Source of the DNA: Sphingomonas endophytica
GTDB taxonomy: Bacteria > Pseudomonadota > Alphaproteobacteria > Sphingomonadales > Sphingomonadaceae
Direction: 5' to 3'
NCBI RefSeq assembly: GCF_001476895.1
Contig: NZ_LDTB01000063.1
Coordinates: 1-42,838, forward strand
Length of the DNA stretch: 42,838 bases
The notes under the pieces were generated by a model that saw nothing but the letters and a program-made list of their open reading frames with translations, had not been told where the DNA came from and ran no database searches. Position numbers and translations under genes: made by a program. Shown here in pieces: positions 16,552-24,807 of this stretch; positions within the stretch are counted from its first letter, which is position 1; each line of letters opens with the position of its first letter.

Positions 16552-17615
16552 CCGCAACCGCAACCCCGGCCATGCGCGGTCCCGGCGTGTTCCTGGCCCA
16601 GTTCATGGGCGACGCGGCGCCGTTCGACACGCTCGACAACGCGGCACGCTGGATGGCCGAGGCGGGGTATGAGGGCGTGCAGATCCCGACCCGCGACGAG
16701 CGGTGCATGGATCTCGCGCTCGCCGCCGAGAGCCAGGATTACGCCGACGAGCTGGTCGGGCGCTGCCGTGAGGCCGGGGTCGCGATCACCGAATTATCGA
16801 CGCATCTGCAAGGGCAATTGGTCGCGGTCCATCCGGCCTACGACACCGCCTTCGACGTGTTCGCGCCCGAGGAATTGCGCGGCAAGCCCGCCGAGCGGCA
16901 GGCGTGGGCGGTCGAGCAGTTGAAGCTGGCGGCGAAGGCCAGCCGTCGCCTCGGGCTCGACGCGCATGCCACCTTCTCCGGCGCGTTCGCCTGGCCGTTC
17001 GTCTATCCGTGGCCGCAGCGCCCCGGCGGCATGGTCGAGGAGGCGTTCGCTGAGTTGGGCAAACGCTGGACCCCGATCCTCGATGCGTTCGAGGAGCAGG
17101 GCGTCGATCTGTGCTTCGAGCTGCATCCCGGCGAGGACCTGCACGACGGCATCACCTTCGAGCGGTTCCTGGACGCGGTCGGCGGACACAAGCGCGCCAA
17201 CATCCTCTACGATCCCAGCCACTTCGTGCTGCAGGCGATGGATTATCTCCAGTTCATCGACTTCTACCACGACCGCATCCGCATGTTCCACGTCAAGGAC
17301 GCGGAGTTCAACCCGACCGGCAAGGCGGGCGTGTACGGCAGCTATTCGGACTGGGTCGACCGGCCGGGCCGCTTCCGCTCGCTGGGCGACGGTCAGGTCG
17401 ATTTCGGCGGCATCTTCTCGAAGCTGACGCAATATGGCTATCGCGGCTGGGCGGTGCTGGAGTGGGAATGCTGCCTGAAGCATCCCGAGGACGGCGCGCG
17501 CGAAGGTGCGCCGTTCATCGCCGCGCATATGATCCGCCGCCCCGAACGCGCGTTCGACGATTTCGCGGGCGGGGCCGATCCGGCGGCGAACCGGCGCCTG
17601 CTCGGGCTCGGTTGA
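16548..17615 (+). CDS. Sugar phosphate isomerase/epimerase-like TIM barrel (cytoplasmic)
   Basis: The 355-residue product is a xylose-isomerase-like TIM barrel. Candidate metal ligands are the Glu in CFELHPGED, the Asp and His in YDPSHFVLQ, the His in FHVKDAEFN and the Glu in AVLEWE. I start it at GTG 16548, overlapping the cytochrome stop as GTGA. An ATG at 16572 is an alternative. No signal peptide is seen, so unlike the other two barrels of this cluster it should act in the cytoplasm. Relatives isomerise, epimerise or dehydrate sugars and inositols (IolE-like) or cleave keto-glycosides. A role on the product of the sugar dehydrogenase is inferred. Confidence 0.9.
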   Translation: MTATATPAMRGPGVFLAQFMGDAAPFDTLDNAARWMAEAGYEGVQIPTRDERCMDLALAAESQDYADELVGRCREAGVAITELSTHLQGQLVAVHPAYDTAFDVFAPEELRGKPAERQAWAVEQLKLAAKASRRLGLDAHATFSGAFAWPFVYPWPQRPGGMVEEAFAELGKRWTPILDAFEEQGVDLCFELHPGEDLHDGITFERFLDAVGGHKRANILYDPSHFVLQAMDYLQFIDFYHDRIRMFHVKDAEFNPTGKAGVYGSYSDWVDRPGRFRSLGDGQVDFGGIFSKLTQYGYRGWAVLEWECCLKHPEDGAREGAPFIAAHMIRRPERAFDDFAGGADPAANRRLLGLG

Positions 17616-17666
17616 TCGGCCGGGCCGCGGAACAAGACGACAAGATAAATCAGATAGGGCGGGGGT

Positions 17667-18980
17667 TTGAGGGTGCAGGCAGAGGCAGAGGTGTTCACGG
17701 GGCAGCATCGGTCCCGGTTGTTCTGGTTGAGCGTCCTCGCGCTCACCACCGCGGCGGTCAGCGCGTCGTTGCGCGCCGCGATCGCGAGCAGCCTGAAGGC
17801 GCAGTGGATCGATCCGATCGCCCCCGTCCAGGCGGGCGAGCTGATCGGCGCGGCGCTGGGATCGGCGTTCCTGGGCTTCGCGATCACCCTGTTCGTCGCC
17901 AGCGCCTTGCTCGACAAGATCGGCGCGAAGCGGATCGTGGTCGGATCGGGGCTTTGCTTCATTCTCGGCACCGCGCTGATCGTCGGCGCGGGGGCGATCG
18001 CCACCGGCATGACCATCTACTCGCTCGTGTGGCTGGGCATGATGCTCAGCGGGATCGGCTGGGGCCTGGCCGAGGCGTCGATCAACCCGCTGACCGCACG
18101 CCTCTATCCGGATGAGACGACCCACCGTCTGAACGTTCTGCATGCCTGGTATCCGGGCGGGCTGATCATCGGCGGCCTCGCGGGCGTGCTGCTGGCCAAT
18201 GTGCTGCCGTGGCAGGCGATCATGGGACTGGTGTTCCTGCCCGCGATCGGCGTCGTCCTGATCGGGGCGACCACCACCTTCCCGCCCGCGCCCAAGGTCG
18301 TCGAGGGCGAGAGCTTCGGTACGATGATCGGCGAGGTGTTCCGCCGCCCCAGCTTCTTCGTGTGGTTCGGCGCGATGTTCCTGACCGCATCGTCGGAACT
18401 GGCACCGGGCCAGTGGCTCGACGTCGCGCTCACCAACCGCGTCGGGATGCGTGGCATCCTGTTGCTGGTGTACGTCAGCGCCCTGATGTTCGTGTTCCGC
18501 CACTTCGCGGGGCGTCTGGCGGGCAAGCTGTCCAATCCGGGCCTGTTGTGGATTTCCAGCCTGCTGGCGGCGATCGGGCTGTTCCTGCTGTCGCGCGCGC
18601 AGTCGCCAGTCGCGGCGATCCTCGCCTCGACCGTCTGGGGGTTGGGCGTCTGCGCGATGTGGCCGACGATGCTCGCCTCGGTCGCGGAACGCTATCCGCG
18701 CGGCGGGGCGTGGGCGCTCGGGCTGGTCGGCTCGGCGGGTGCGCTCGCCAGCTTCTTCGTCCTGCCGCTGCTGGGCGGCATGTTCGACGAGGCCAAGGTT
18801 CAGCTGGCCGGTGGGCCGGAGGCGTTCAAGCGCCTGACCGGTGAGGCGTTGCGCCAGGTCGAGGATGCGGCGGCGTCGCAGTCGTTCGCGAAGCTGGCGC
18901 TGGTGCCGGTCGTGCTGCTGTTCGTGTTCGGCGCCATCTGGCTGTCGGAGCGTCGCCGTCGCGCGGTGGCGGTGGCGTGA
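17667..18980 (+). CDS. MFS transporter, probably for a sugar or glycoside
   Basis: The product (up to 437 residues) has about twelve hydrophobic segments in the major facilitator pattern, with the inter-helix motif DKIGAKRIVV after the second or third helix and PDETTHRLNVLHAWYPGG in the middle of the N-half, as in the sugar-transporting FucP-like branch. The start is TTG 17667 or GTG 17673. Neither is certain, and a G-rich stretch precedes both. It ends in a basic tail. It sits inside the sugar cluster and overlaps the next gene by four bases (GTGA), so it likely imports the substrate or the oxidised product. Confidence 0.9.
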   Translation: MRVQAEAEVFTGQHRSRLFWLSVLALTTAAVSASLRAAIASSLKAQWIDPIAPVQAGELIGAALGSAFLGFAITLFVASALLDKIGAKRIVVGSGLCFILGTALIVGAGAIATGMTIYSLVWLGMMLSGIGWGLAEASINPLTARLYPDETTHRLNVLHAWYPGGLIIGGLAGVLLANVLPWQAIMGLVFLPAIGVVLIGATTTFPPAPKVVEGESFGTMIGEVFRRPSFFVWFGAMFLTASSELAPGQWLDVALTNRVGMRGILLLVYVSALMFVFRHFAGRLAGKLSNPGLLWISSLLAAIGLFLLSRAQSPVAAILASTVWGLGVCAMWPTMLASVAERYPRGGAWALGLVGSAGALASFFVLPLLGGMFDEAKVQLAGGPEAFKRLTGEALRQVEDAAASQSFAKLALVPVVLLFVFGAIWLSERRRRAVAVA

Positions 18981-19885
18981 CGCCGTCGCGTCGCTCCGTA
19001 CTGGCGGGCGGCGTGGCCGCGGCGTTGTCCTCGTCGGCGCAAGGTGCCGGCAAGGTAAGCAATGCCGCCACCTTCTCGCTCAACTTCGCGCCGCACGAGG
19101 GCAGCTTCGCCAGCCGCGGCAACCGGCTGGAGCAGATCGCCTTCGCGGCCGATCAGGGCTTTCGCGGCTGGGAGGATAATGAGGCGCGGGGCCGCTCGAT
19201 CGACGAGCAGAACGCGATGGCCAGGGCGCTGCAACAACGCGGCATGACGATGGGCGTGTTCGTCGCCTCGATGCCGAAATGGTCGGAGTTCAGGCCGGCG
19301 TTCGGCAGCGACGACGGCGCCGAGCGCGAGGCGTTCCTTGCCGACATCCGCGCCTCGGTCGAGGTCGCCAAGCGGCTGAACGCGAAACACATGACGGTCG
19401 TCACCGGCTTCGTCGACCACAAGGTGCCGATGGATATCCAGACCGGACGCATCATCGACCTGATGCGGCGCGCGGGCGACATTCTGGCGCCACACGGGCT
19501 GGTCGCGGTGATGGAGCCGCTCAACACGCGGACCGATCACCCGAACGTCTATATGCAGTCGTGGGCGGCGGGCTATGCGGTGGCGCGCGGCGTCGACAGC
19601 CCGGCGATCAAGATCCTGACCGACTGTTATCACGAGCAGATCCAGTCCGGGAACCTGATCCGCTCGTTCGGAATGGTCTGGGACGAAATGGGCTATATCC
19701 AGTTCGGCGACAATCCCGGCCGCAAGGAGCCGGGGACCGGCGAGGTCAATTACCACAATATCGTGCGGTTCCTGCGGACACGTCGCTACGGCGGCGTCAT
19801 CGGCATGGAACACGGCAATTCGCAGCCGGGGCGGGCGGGCGAGGAGCGGCTGATCGCCGCCTATCGCGCGATCGACGCGGCGTGA
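18977..19885 (+). CDS. Hydroxypyruvate-isomerase-family TIM barrel with Tat-type signal
   Basis: The 302-residue product starts at GTG, overlapping the MFS stop. Its N-terminus TPSRRSVLAGGVAAALSSSAQGAG has a twin arginine followed by a hydrophobic stretch, so export by Tat as a folded protein is likely. The body is a sugar isomerase barrel of the hydroxypyruvate isomerase family, with metal-ligand candidates Glu in VMEPLN, Asp and His in TDCYHEQI and Glu in GMEHGNS. A periplasmic isomerase of this fold beside a periplasmic dehydrogenase suggests that the oxidised sugar is processed before uptake. The reaction is not known. Confidence 0.88.
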   Translation: MTPSRRSVLAGGVAAALSSSAQGAGKVSNAATFSLNFAPHEGSFASRGNRLEQIAFAADQGFRGWEDNEARGRSIDEQNAMARALQQRGMTMGVFVASMPKWSEFRPAFGSDDGAEREAFLADIRASVEVAKRLNAKHMTVVTGFVDHKVPMDIQTGRIIDLMRRAGDILAPHGLVAVMEPLNTRTDHPNVYMQSWAAGYAVARGVDSPAIKILTDCYHEQIQSGNLIRSFGMVWDEMGYIQFGDNPGRKEPGTGEVNYHNIVRFLRTRRYGGVIGMEHGNSQPGRAGEERLIAAYRAIDAA

Positions 19886-19920
19886 CCCCACGCGCGGCCA
19901 TGATCTTGGGAGAGGGTTGA

Positions 19921-20496
19921 GTGATCGACAGACGACAAGCGTTGGGCGGGATCGCCGCCATGTTCGGGGCGTCGCTTTACGCGCCGCTCGCGCGCGCGGC
20001 GACCGCCGCGGCGGGCAAGGGCGGGGTGGTGCCCGTCATCAGCGAAGGCCCGCCCAGCGTGCAGGTGTTCACGCCCACGCAGCGCGCGGTGATGACCGCG
20101 CTCAGCGACCGCGTGATCCCGACCACCGACACGCCGGGGGCGATTGCGGCCGAGGTGCCGGCGTATATCGAGAAGCTGCTCGCCGACTGGGCGCTTCCGG
20201 CTGATCGCGTGCCGATCATCGCCGGGCTGGACGCGATCGAGGCTCAGTCGATGAAGGACTATAGAAAGTCCGCCGCGCAGGTGACGCCCGCGCAGCAGGA
20301 CGCGCTGCTGACGCTGGCGATGGACGACAAGCTGCCCGGCGGCGCGACGTTCTTCGAGCCGTTCCGCCAGATGGTGATCGCGGGCTATTACACATCCGAG
20401 ATCGGCATCACGCAGGAGCGCGAATATCTGCCCGTCCCCGGCAGCTATGACGGCGCTTTCCCCTATTCCAACGTCAACAAGGTCTATTCCTCATGA
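19921..20496 (+). CDS. Gluconate 2-dehydrogenase subunit 3-like protein, Tat-exported
   Basis: The 191-residue product belongs to the subunit 3 (gamma) family of flavin-dependent gluconate, glucose and fructose dehydrogenases. It starts at GTG behind GGGAGAGG and has a Tat-type leader (IDRRQALGGIAAMFGASLYAPLARA). The family core is seen in FTPTQRAVMTALSDRVIPTTDTPGA and the C-terminal REYLPVPGSYDGAFPY. In the characterised enzymes this subunit carries the Tat signal for the leaderless GMC catalytic subunit and helps it fold. The GMC protein encoded just downstream indeed lacks its own signal. The stop overlaps the next start (ATGA). Confidence 0.9.
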   Translation: MIDRRQALGGIAAMFGASLYAPLARAATAAAGKGGVVPVISEGPPSVQVFTPTQRAVMTALSDRVIPTTDTPGAIAAEVPAYIEKLLADWALPADRVPIIAGLDAIEAQSMKDYRKSAAQVTPAQQDALLTLAMDDKLPGGATFFEPFRQMVIAGYYTSEIGITQEREYLPVPGSYDGAFPYSNVNKVYSS

Positions 20497-21329
20497 TGAC
20501 CAACCGTCGCAATGTCCTCGCCGGCGCCGGCGGTCTCGCCGCGCTCGGGCTGTTCGGGTCCGCCGCGCAGGCCGCGCAGCTCGGCGCGATCGGGATCCAG
20601 CTCTACACGGTGCGCGAGCTGTTCGGGCCGGACCCGATGGGCACGCTCGAGAAGATCGCCAAGATCGGCTATCGCGAAGTCGAATATGGCGGTGGCGGTT
20701 ATGACAAGATGGATCATGCCGCGCTGCGCCGCACGCAGGACCGGCTCGGACTCAAGGCGCCATCGGCGCACGTCCCCTATGAGTGGCTGCTCGCCGATTT
20801 CGACGGCGCGGTAAAGATGGCCAAGACGCTGGGCGTGGACACCGTGATCCTGCCCTACATGACCGATCAGCATCGCAACGAGGCGGGCTGGAACGAAGCG
20901 CTGCAGAACTTCAACCGCTTCGCGCGCGATCTGAAGAAGGCCGGGCTGGGCTTCGCGTACCACAACCACGACTTCGAATTCACGGTGAAGCCGGGCGGGG
21001 TGAGCCTGTACGATCGCCTGATCAAGGAGTGCGATCCGGCGCTGGTGAAGCTGGAGATCGACCTGTTCTGGGCGATCACGGCGGGCGAGGACCCGCAGGC
21101 GCTGATCCGGCGTCTCGCAGGGCGCATCTACGCCTATCACGTCAAGGACAAGCGCGCCGACGGCAGCATGTGCGCGGTCGGCGAGGGCAAGATCGATTTC
21201 GGTGCGATCTTCAAGCTCAACCGCATCGCCGGCGTGAAGCATTTCTACGTCGAGAACGATCAGTGCCCGGCACCGTATATTCCCGACATCACCACCAGTT
21301 ACCGCACGTTGCGCGGCCTACGCTTCTGA
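20493..21329 (+). CDS. Sugar isomerase/epimerase-type TIM barrel with Tat-type signal
   Basis: The 278-residue product begins MMTNRRNVLAGAGGL, a twin-arginine leader cleaved near AAQAAQ. The mature barrel has GIQLYTVREL at the first strand, the putative metal or substrate residues in YHNHDFEF, Asp in LEIDLFW, His in YAYHVKDKR and Glu in FYVENDQC. It is a different subfamily from the barrel at 18977, so the two are not a simple duplication. Position between subunit 3 and the GMC catalytic gene, with a four-base overlap to the former, points to a shared periplasmic pathway. The reaction is unknown. Isomerase, epimerase and keto-glycoside lyase are all possible. Confidence 0.88.
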   Translation: MMTNRRNVLAGAGGLAALGLFGSAAQAAQLGAIGIQLYTVRELFGPDPMGTLEKIAKIGYREVEYGGGGYDKMDHAALRRTQDRLGLKAPSAHVPYEWLLADFDGAVKMAKTLGVDTVILPYMTDQHRNEAGWNEALQNFNRFARDLKKAGLGFAYHNHDFEFTVKPGGVSLYDRLIKECDPALVKLEIDLFWAITAGEDPQALIRRLAGRIYAYHVKDKRADGSMCAVGEGKIDFGAIFKLNRIAGVKHFYVENDQCPAPYIPDITTSYRTLRGLRF

Positions 21330-21353
21330 TCGCGCGACGGAGAGGATAAAGAT

Positions 21354-23033
21354 ATGGCAGCGACCGACACTTTCGACGCGATCGTCATCGGCTCCGGGGT
21401 CAGCGGCGGTTATGCCGCCAAGGAACTGACCGAAAAGGGCCTGCGCGTCCTGATGCTCGACCGGGGCATCATGGTGGAACATGGCGAGGGCTATCCGTAT
21501 GACGGCAAGCCCGCCTACGAGGTACCCGCCCGCAACTCCATGCCCAAGGGGTTGATGGAAAGCGATTATTTCATCACCAGGCACGGCTATGTCACGCCCA
21601 GCAACCGCAAGTTCTACAACGACGACCGGCTGAACCCCTATGCCTATGACGAGGGCAGCAAGTTCTACTGGATTCGGCCGGCGGCGGTCGGCGGCAAGTC
21701 GCTGATCTGGGGCCGCTGGACGTTCCGTTGGGCGCCCGAGGACTTCATCGCCAACAAGCGCGAGAATGTCGGGATCGACTGGCCGATCCGCTACGAGGAC
21801 GTCGAGCCCTGGTACAAATATGTCGAGAACTATATCGGCGTATCGGGCTCGCGCGAGAATCTGCCGCAATTGCCCGACAGTGATTTCCAGCCGCCGATGC
21901 AGATGAACATCGCGGAAAAGTGGGTGAAGCCGCGGCTGGAGGCCAAGTTCCCGGGGCGCAAGCTGATCAACACGCGCCTGACGAACATGACCGAGGACAA
22001 GCCCGACCAGAACCGTACCAAGTGCCAGTATCGCAACCAGTGCGGTAACGGCTGTTCGTTCGGCGCCTATTTTTCGACCCAGGCGGTGACGTTGCCCGCC
22101 GCGCGCGCGACCGGGCGGTTGACGCTGCGGTCGGACGCGGTGGTCACCAATCTCGAATATGATCCTGTCAAGAAGCGCGTGACCGGCGTCCGTTACATCG
22201 ATGCCAAGACGGGTCAGGCGCAGGTCGTGAAGGCGCGGATGGTGTTCCTGTGCGCCTCGGCGCTCGCGTCGGTGCAGATCATGATGAACTCGAAGCGTCC
22301 GGACGGGCGCAGCTGGTTCGACAGCAGCGGGACGCTCGGCAAGTATGTGATGGATCACATCTTCCGTGTCAGCATCGGCGGCAACATCCCCGGCATGACC
22401 GAATATATCGAGTACGGTCGCCGTCCGGGCGGCGTCTATATCCCGCGCTTCCGCAACGTCGGTGGCGAGGAAGGCGTCGGGTTCAAGCGCGGTTACGGCT
22501 ATCAGGGCTCGGCATTCCGCGCACCGGCGGGGCCGGTCGGCTTCGGCAAGTCGATGAAGGAAGGGATGCGCAAGTACGACACCTGGCGCTTCGGGATGAC
22601 CGCGTTCGGCGAGTGCCTGCCGTACGAGGACAATCGCGTGTCGCTGCACCCGACCAAGGTCGATCGTTTCGGCGTGCCGCTCATGGTGTTCAACGTCACC
22701 TTCCGCGACAACGAGCTGAAGATGATGGCCGACGCGCGCGAGCAGGGCGAGGCGATGCTGCGCGGTGCGGGGCTGACGGACGTGAAGAGCAGCGAGGGCG
22801 AGCACGTCCCCGGCGACGCGATCCACGAAATGGGCGGTGCGCGCATGGGCGCCGATCCGCGTACGTCGGTGCTCAACAAGTGGAACCAGGCGCATGACGC
22901 GCCGAACCTGTTCGTCACCGATGGCGCTCAGATGGCGTCGGTGTCGTGCGTCAATCCGTCGCTGACCTTCATGGCGCTGACCGCGCGTGCGGCGGACAAT
23001 GCCGTCAAGCTGATGAAGGCGGGCACGATCTGA
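21354..23033 (+). CDS. GMC-family FAD-dependent sugar dehydrogenase, catalytic subunit
   Basis: The 559-residue flavoprotein has the FAD dinucleotide motif GSGVSGG (residues 13-19), the GMC C-terminal HEMGGARMG (His491) and SCVNPSLTFMAL (Asn534), a His/Asn pair suited to sugar oxidation. At Cys224, Cys230 and Cys234 (KCQYRNQCGNGCSFGA) it has the C-X5-C-X3-C pattern that holds a 3Fe-4S cluster in the Burkholderia glucose dehydrogenase alpha subunit, so electrons probably leave through iron-sulfur to cytochrome c. There is no signal peptide, consistent with co-export with subunit 3. GGAGAGG precedes the ATG. The substrate is unknown. Glycoside C3 oxidation, as in known glucoside 3-dehydrogenases, is my best guess. 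Confidence 0.93.
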   Translation: MAATDTFDAIVIGSGVSGGYAAKELTEKGLRVLMLDRGIMVEHGEGYPYDGKPAYEVPARNSMPKGLMESDYFITRHGYVTPSNRKFYNDDRLNPYAYDEGSKFYWIRPAAVGGKSLIWGRWTFRWAPEDFIANKRENVGIDWPIRYEDVEPWYKYVENYIGVSGSRENLPQLPDSDFQPPMQMNIAEKWVKPRLEAKFPGRKLINTRLTNMTEDKPDQNRTKCQYRNQCGNGCSFGAYFSTQAVTLPAARATGRLTLRSDAVVTNLEYDPVKKRVTGVRYIDAKTGQAQVVKARMVFLCASALASVQIMMNSKRPDGRSWFDSSGTLGKYVMDHIFRVSIGGNIPGMTEYIEYGRRPGGVYIPRFRNVGGEEGVGFKRGYGYQGSAFRAPAGPVGFGKSMKEGMRKYDTWRFGMTAFGECLPYEDNRVSLHPTKVDRFGVPLMVFNVTFRDNELKMMADAREQGEAMLRGAGLTDVKSSEGEHVPGDAIHEMGGARMGADPRTSVLNKWNQAHDAPNLFVTDGAQMASVSCVNPSLTFMALTARAADNAVKLMKAGTI

Positions 23034-24097
23034 CGCGAGAGGTTCCGACCCCGCGCGGGACCACCGACCGGCGACGCGAACGTGTCACGATCCGGGCGGT
23101 GGCCGCGCGGGCCGGCGTGTCGGCGATGACCGTGTCGAACGTCATCAACCGCGCCGGCCGCGCCAGCCCGGCGACCGTCGCGGCGGTGCGGGCGGCGGTC
23201 GAGGAACTGGGCTATGTTCCGAATGTCGTCGCGCGTCGCCTTGCCCGGGCGCGCGCGACGACGGTCGGCGTGCTCTACGCCGGGGAGCGGACGCCGTTCC
23301 TCGATGCGATTCTGGTCGGCGCTTTGCGCGCCACCAATGCGCGCGGCCTGCAACTGGTGCTGTACCATGAGGAGCAGCTGTCGCTGGACGCGGCGGAGGG
23401 GGCGGTGCTGTCGCTGGCGCGCAGCGGCGCCGACGCGCTGCTGCTGGTGCCGCCGTTCGCGGAGCTGCTGTGCGACTCGGCGGTGCTGGCGGAACTGGCG
23501 CTGCCCGTCGCGGCGATCGCCACCGATCAGGTCGCGCCGGGCATGTCGACGGTGCGGATCGACAATCGCGCGGCGATGGCGGATCTGACCGCGCTGGTCG
23601 TCGCGCGCGGCTATCGCCGTATCGCGCTCGTCGCCGGACGACGGGATTATTCGGTCAGCGCGGCGCGGATCGCGGGCTTTCAGGACGCGCTCGCGGCGCA
23701 TGGCCTGCCCAGTGAAGCCGGGCTGATCGTCGAGGGCGGCTTCGATGTCGCGTCGGGCGAAGCGGCGGCCCGCCGGCTGCTGGCGCGCGACGTGCGCCCC
23801 GACGCGATCATGTGCAGCTGCGACGACATGGCGGCCGGGGTGATCGCCGAGGCGCATCGCCGCGGGCTGCGGCTGCCGCATGACCTGGCGGTGACGGGCT
23901 TCGACGATACGATGGTGGCGGCACGGATGTGGCCGTCGCTGACCACCGTCTATCAGCCCGCCGAGGAGATGGCCTTTCGCGCCACCGAGCAGTTGATCGG
24001 GGCGGGCGATGGCGATCTGGTCGCCAACGACCTGATCGTCGCGCACACGATCGTCGAGCGCGAATCGACGGCATCGTTGCGCGCCGTCATCACCTGA
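22946..24097 (+). CDS. LacI-family transcriptional regulator
   Basis: The protein carries the LacI helix-turn-helix (VTIRAVAARAGVSAMTVSNV), the hinge segment PNVVARRLARARATTVGVL and a periplasmic-binding-protein-like effector domain ending in GFDDTMVAARMWPSLTTVYQP. It is the last gene of the sugar cluster and probably represses it in the absence of a sugar ligand, with a candidate operator at 16126-16145. The start is uncertain. The first standard start in frame is GTG 22946, which overlaps the GMC gene by 88 bases and adds an un-LacI-like 46-residue leader. A CTG at 23030 would give a normal N-terminus overlapping the GMC stop. Confidence 0.9.
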   Translation: MRQSVADLHGADRACGGQCRQADEGGHDLTREVPTPRGTTDRRRERVTIRAVAARAGVSAMTVSNVINRAGRASPATVAAVRAAVEELGYVPNVVARRLARARATTVGVLYAGERTPFLDAILVGALRATNARGLQLVLYHEEQLSLDAAEGAVLSLARSGADALLLVPPFAELLCDSAVLAELALPVAAIATDQVAPGMSTVRIDNRAAMADLTALVVARGYRRIALVAGRRDYSVSAARIAGFQDALAAHGLPSEAGLIVEGGFDVASGEAAARRLLARDVRPDAIMCSCDDMAAGVIAEAHRRGLRLPHDLAVTGFDDTMVAARMWPSLTTVYQPAEEMAFRATEQLIGAGDGDLVANDLIVAHTIVERESTASLRAVIT

Positions 24098-24257
24098 TTC
24101 GAGCCGGCGGCGACGAGGTGTCAGCCGCGGACCAGGGCTGCCGAGACCATGGCCGCACGGGCGCTGAACAGGCTGGATCACGCGCCGGCGCGGAACGGCC
24201 CCGATCCGGCGCGTTCGCTGCGCCTCCGCGTGGACCAGCCGATCGCGTCCCCGACGC

Positions 24258-24764
24258 TCAGGGATGGACGTGGCCCTCCGGCGACGGATCCTCCAGATCG
24301 ATCGCCACGCGACGCGACTTGTCGGGCTTTCGCCGTGCCGCCCTGGCGCCACCCTTCGCCACGTCGGCCACCAGCAGGAACGGATTGGTCGCCTCCCCCT
24401 CGCGTTCGCAGCAGCTGCCGGGGGCGATCAGGTTCTGCACGCCGCGCACCAGCGCCGTGCCCGCGCCGAGAATATCCAGCCCGCCCTGACATCCGCCGAC
24501 GCGCGTGCCGCACGGCGAGCCTTCCGCCGCCAGCGCGCCCATGCCGGTCATGTCGCGGTTCACGGGCATCGGCCGCGTCGAGGTCGCCTCGTTCGGCAGC
24601 GGCAGCGCCTGTTCGGGCAGCGGATCGGCGCACACCACCACTTCGTCCTTGGGGGTGGCGCGCGTGCATGCCTGATCCTTGACCGGCACGAGGATCGAAT
24701 GGCCCTGCGGCACCGTCGACGCGGCGGCGGAAGTGGTCTGGAGCAGGAGCGCGACGATCATCAT
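24258..24764 (-). CDS. Hypothetical exported protein
   Basis: The 168-residue product begins with a short signal-peptide-like segment (MMIVALLLQTTSAAAST). The mature part has six cysteines, including one in KDEVVVCADP, a pattern seen in many small sphingomonad periplasmic proteins, and a neighbouring pair in GSCCERE. A basic segment (GGARAARRKPDKSRR) lies near the end. I do not recognise a family. It lies on the strand opposite the LacI gene, 160 bases past it, and that gap shows nothing recognisable. The acidic protein gene lies 43 bases upstream on the same strand. Confidence 0.7.
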   Translation of the reverse strand: MMIVALLLQTTSAAASTVPQGHSILVPVKDQACTRATPKDEVVVCADPLPEQALPLPNEATSTRPMPVNRDMTGMGALAAEGSPCGTRVGGCQGGLDILGAGTALVRGVQNLIAPGSCCEREGEATNPFLLVADVAKGGARAARRKPDKSRRVAIDLEDPSPEGHVHP

Positions 24765-24807
24765 CGCCGGGCAGACTGCGCGTCGGCCCGGCGGTCGTCA
24801 ATGCCGC

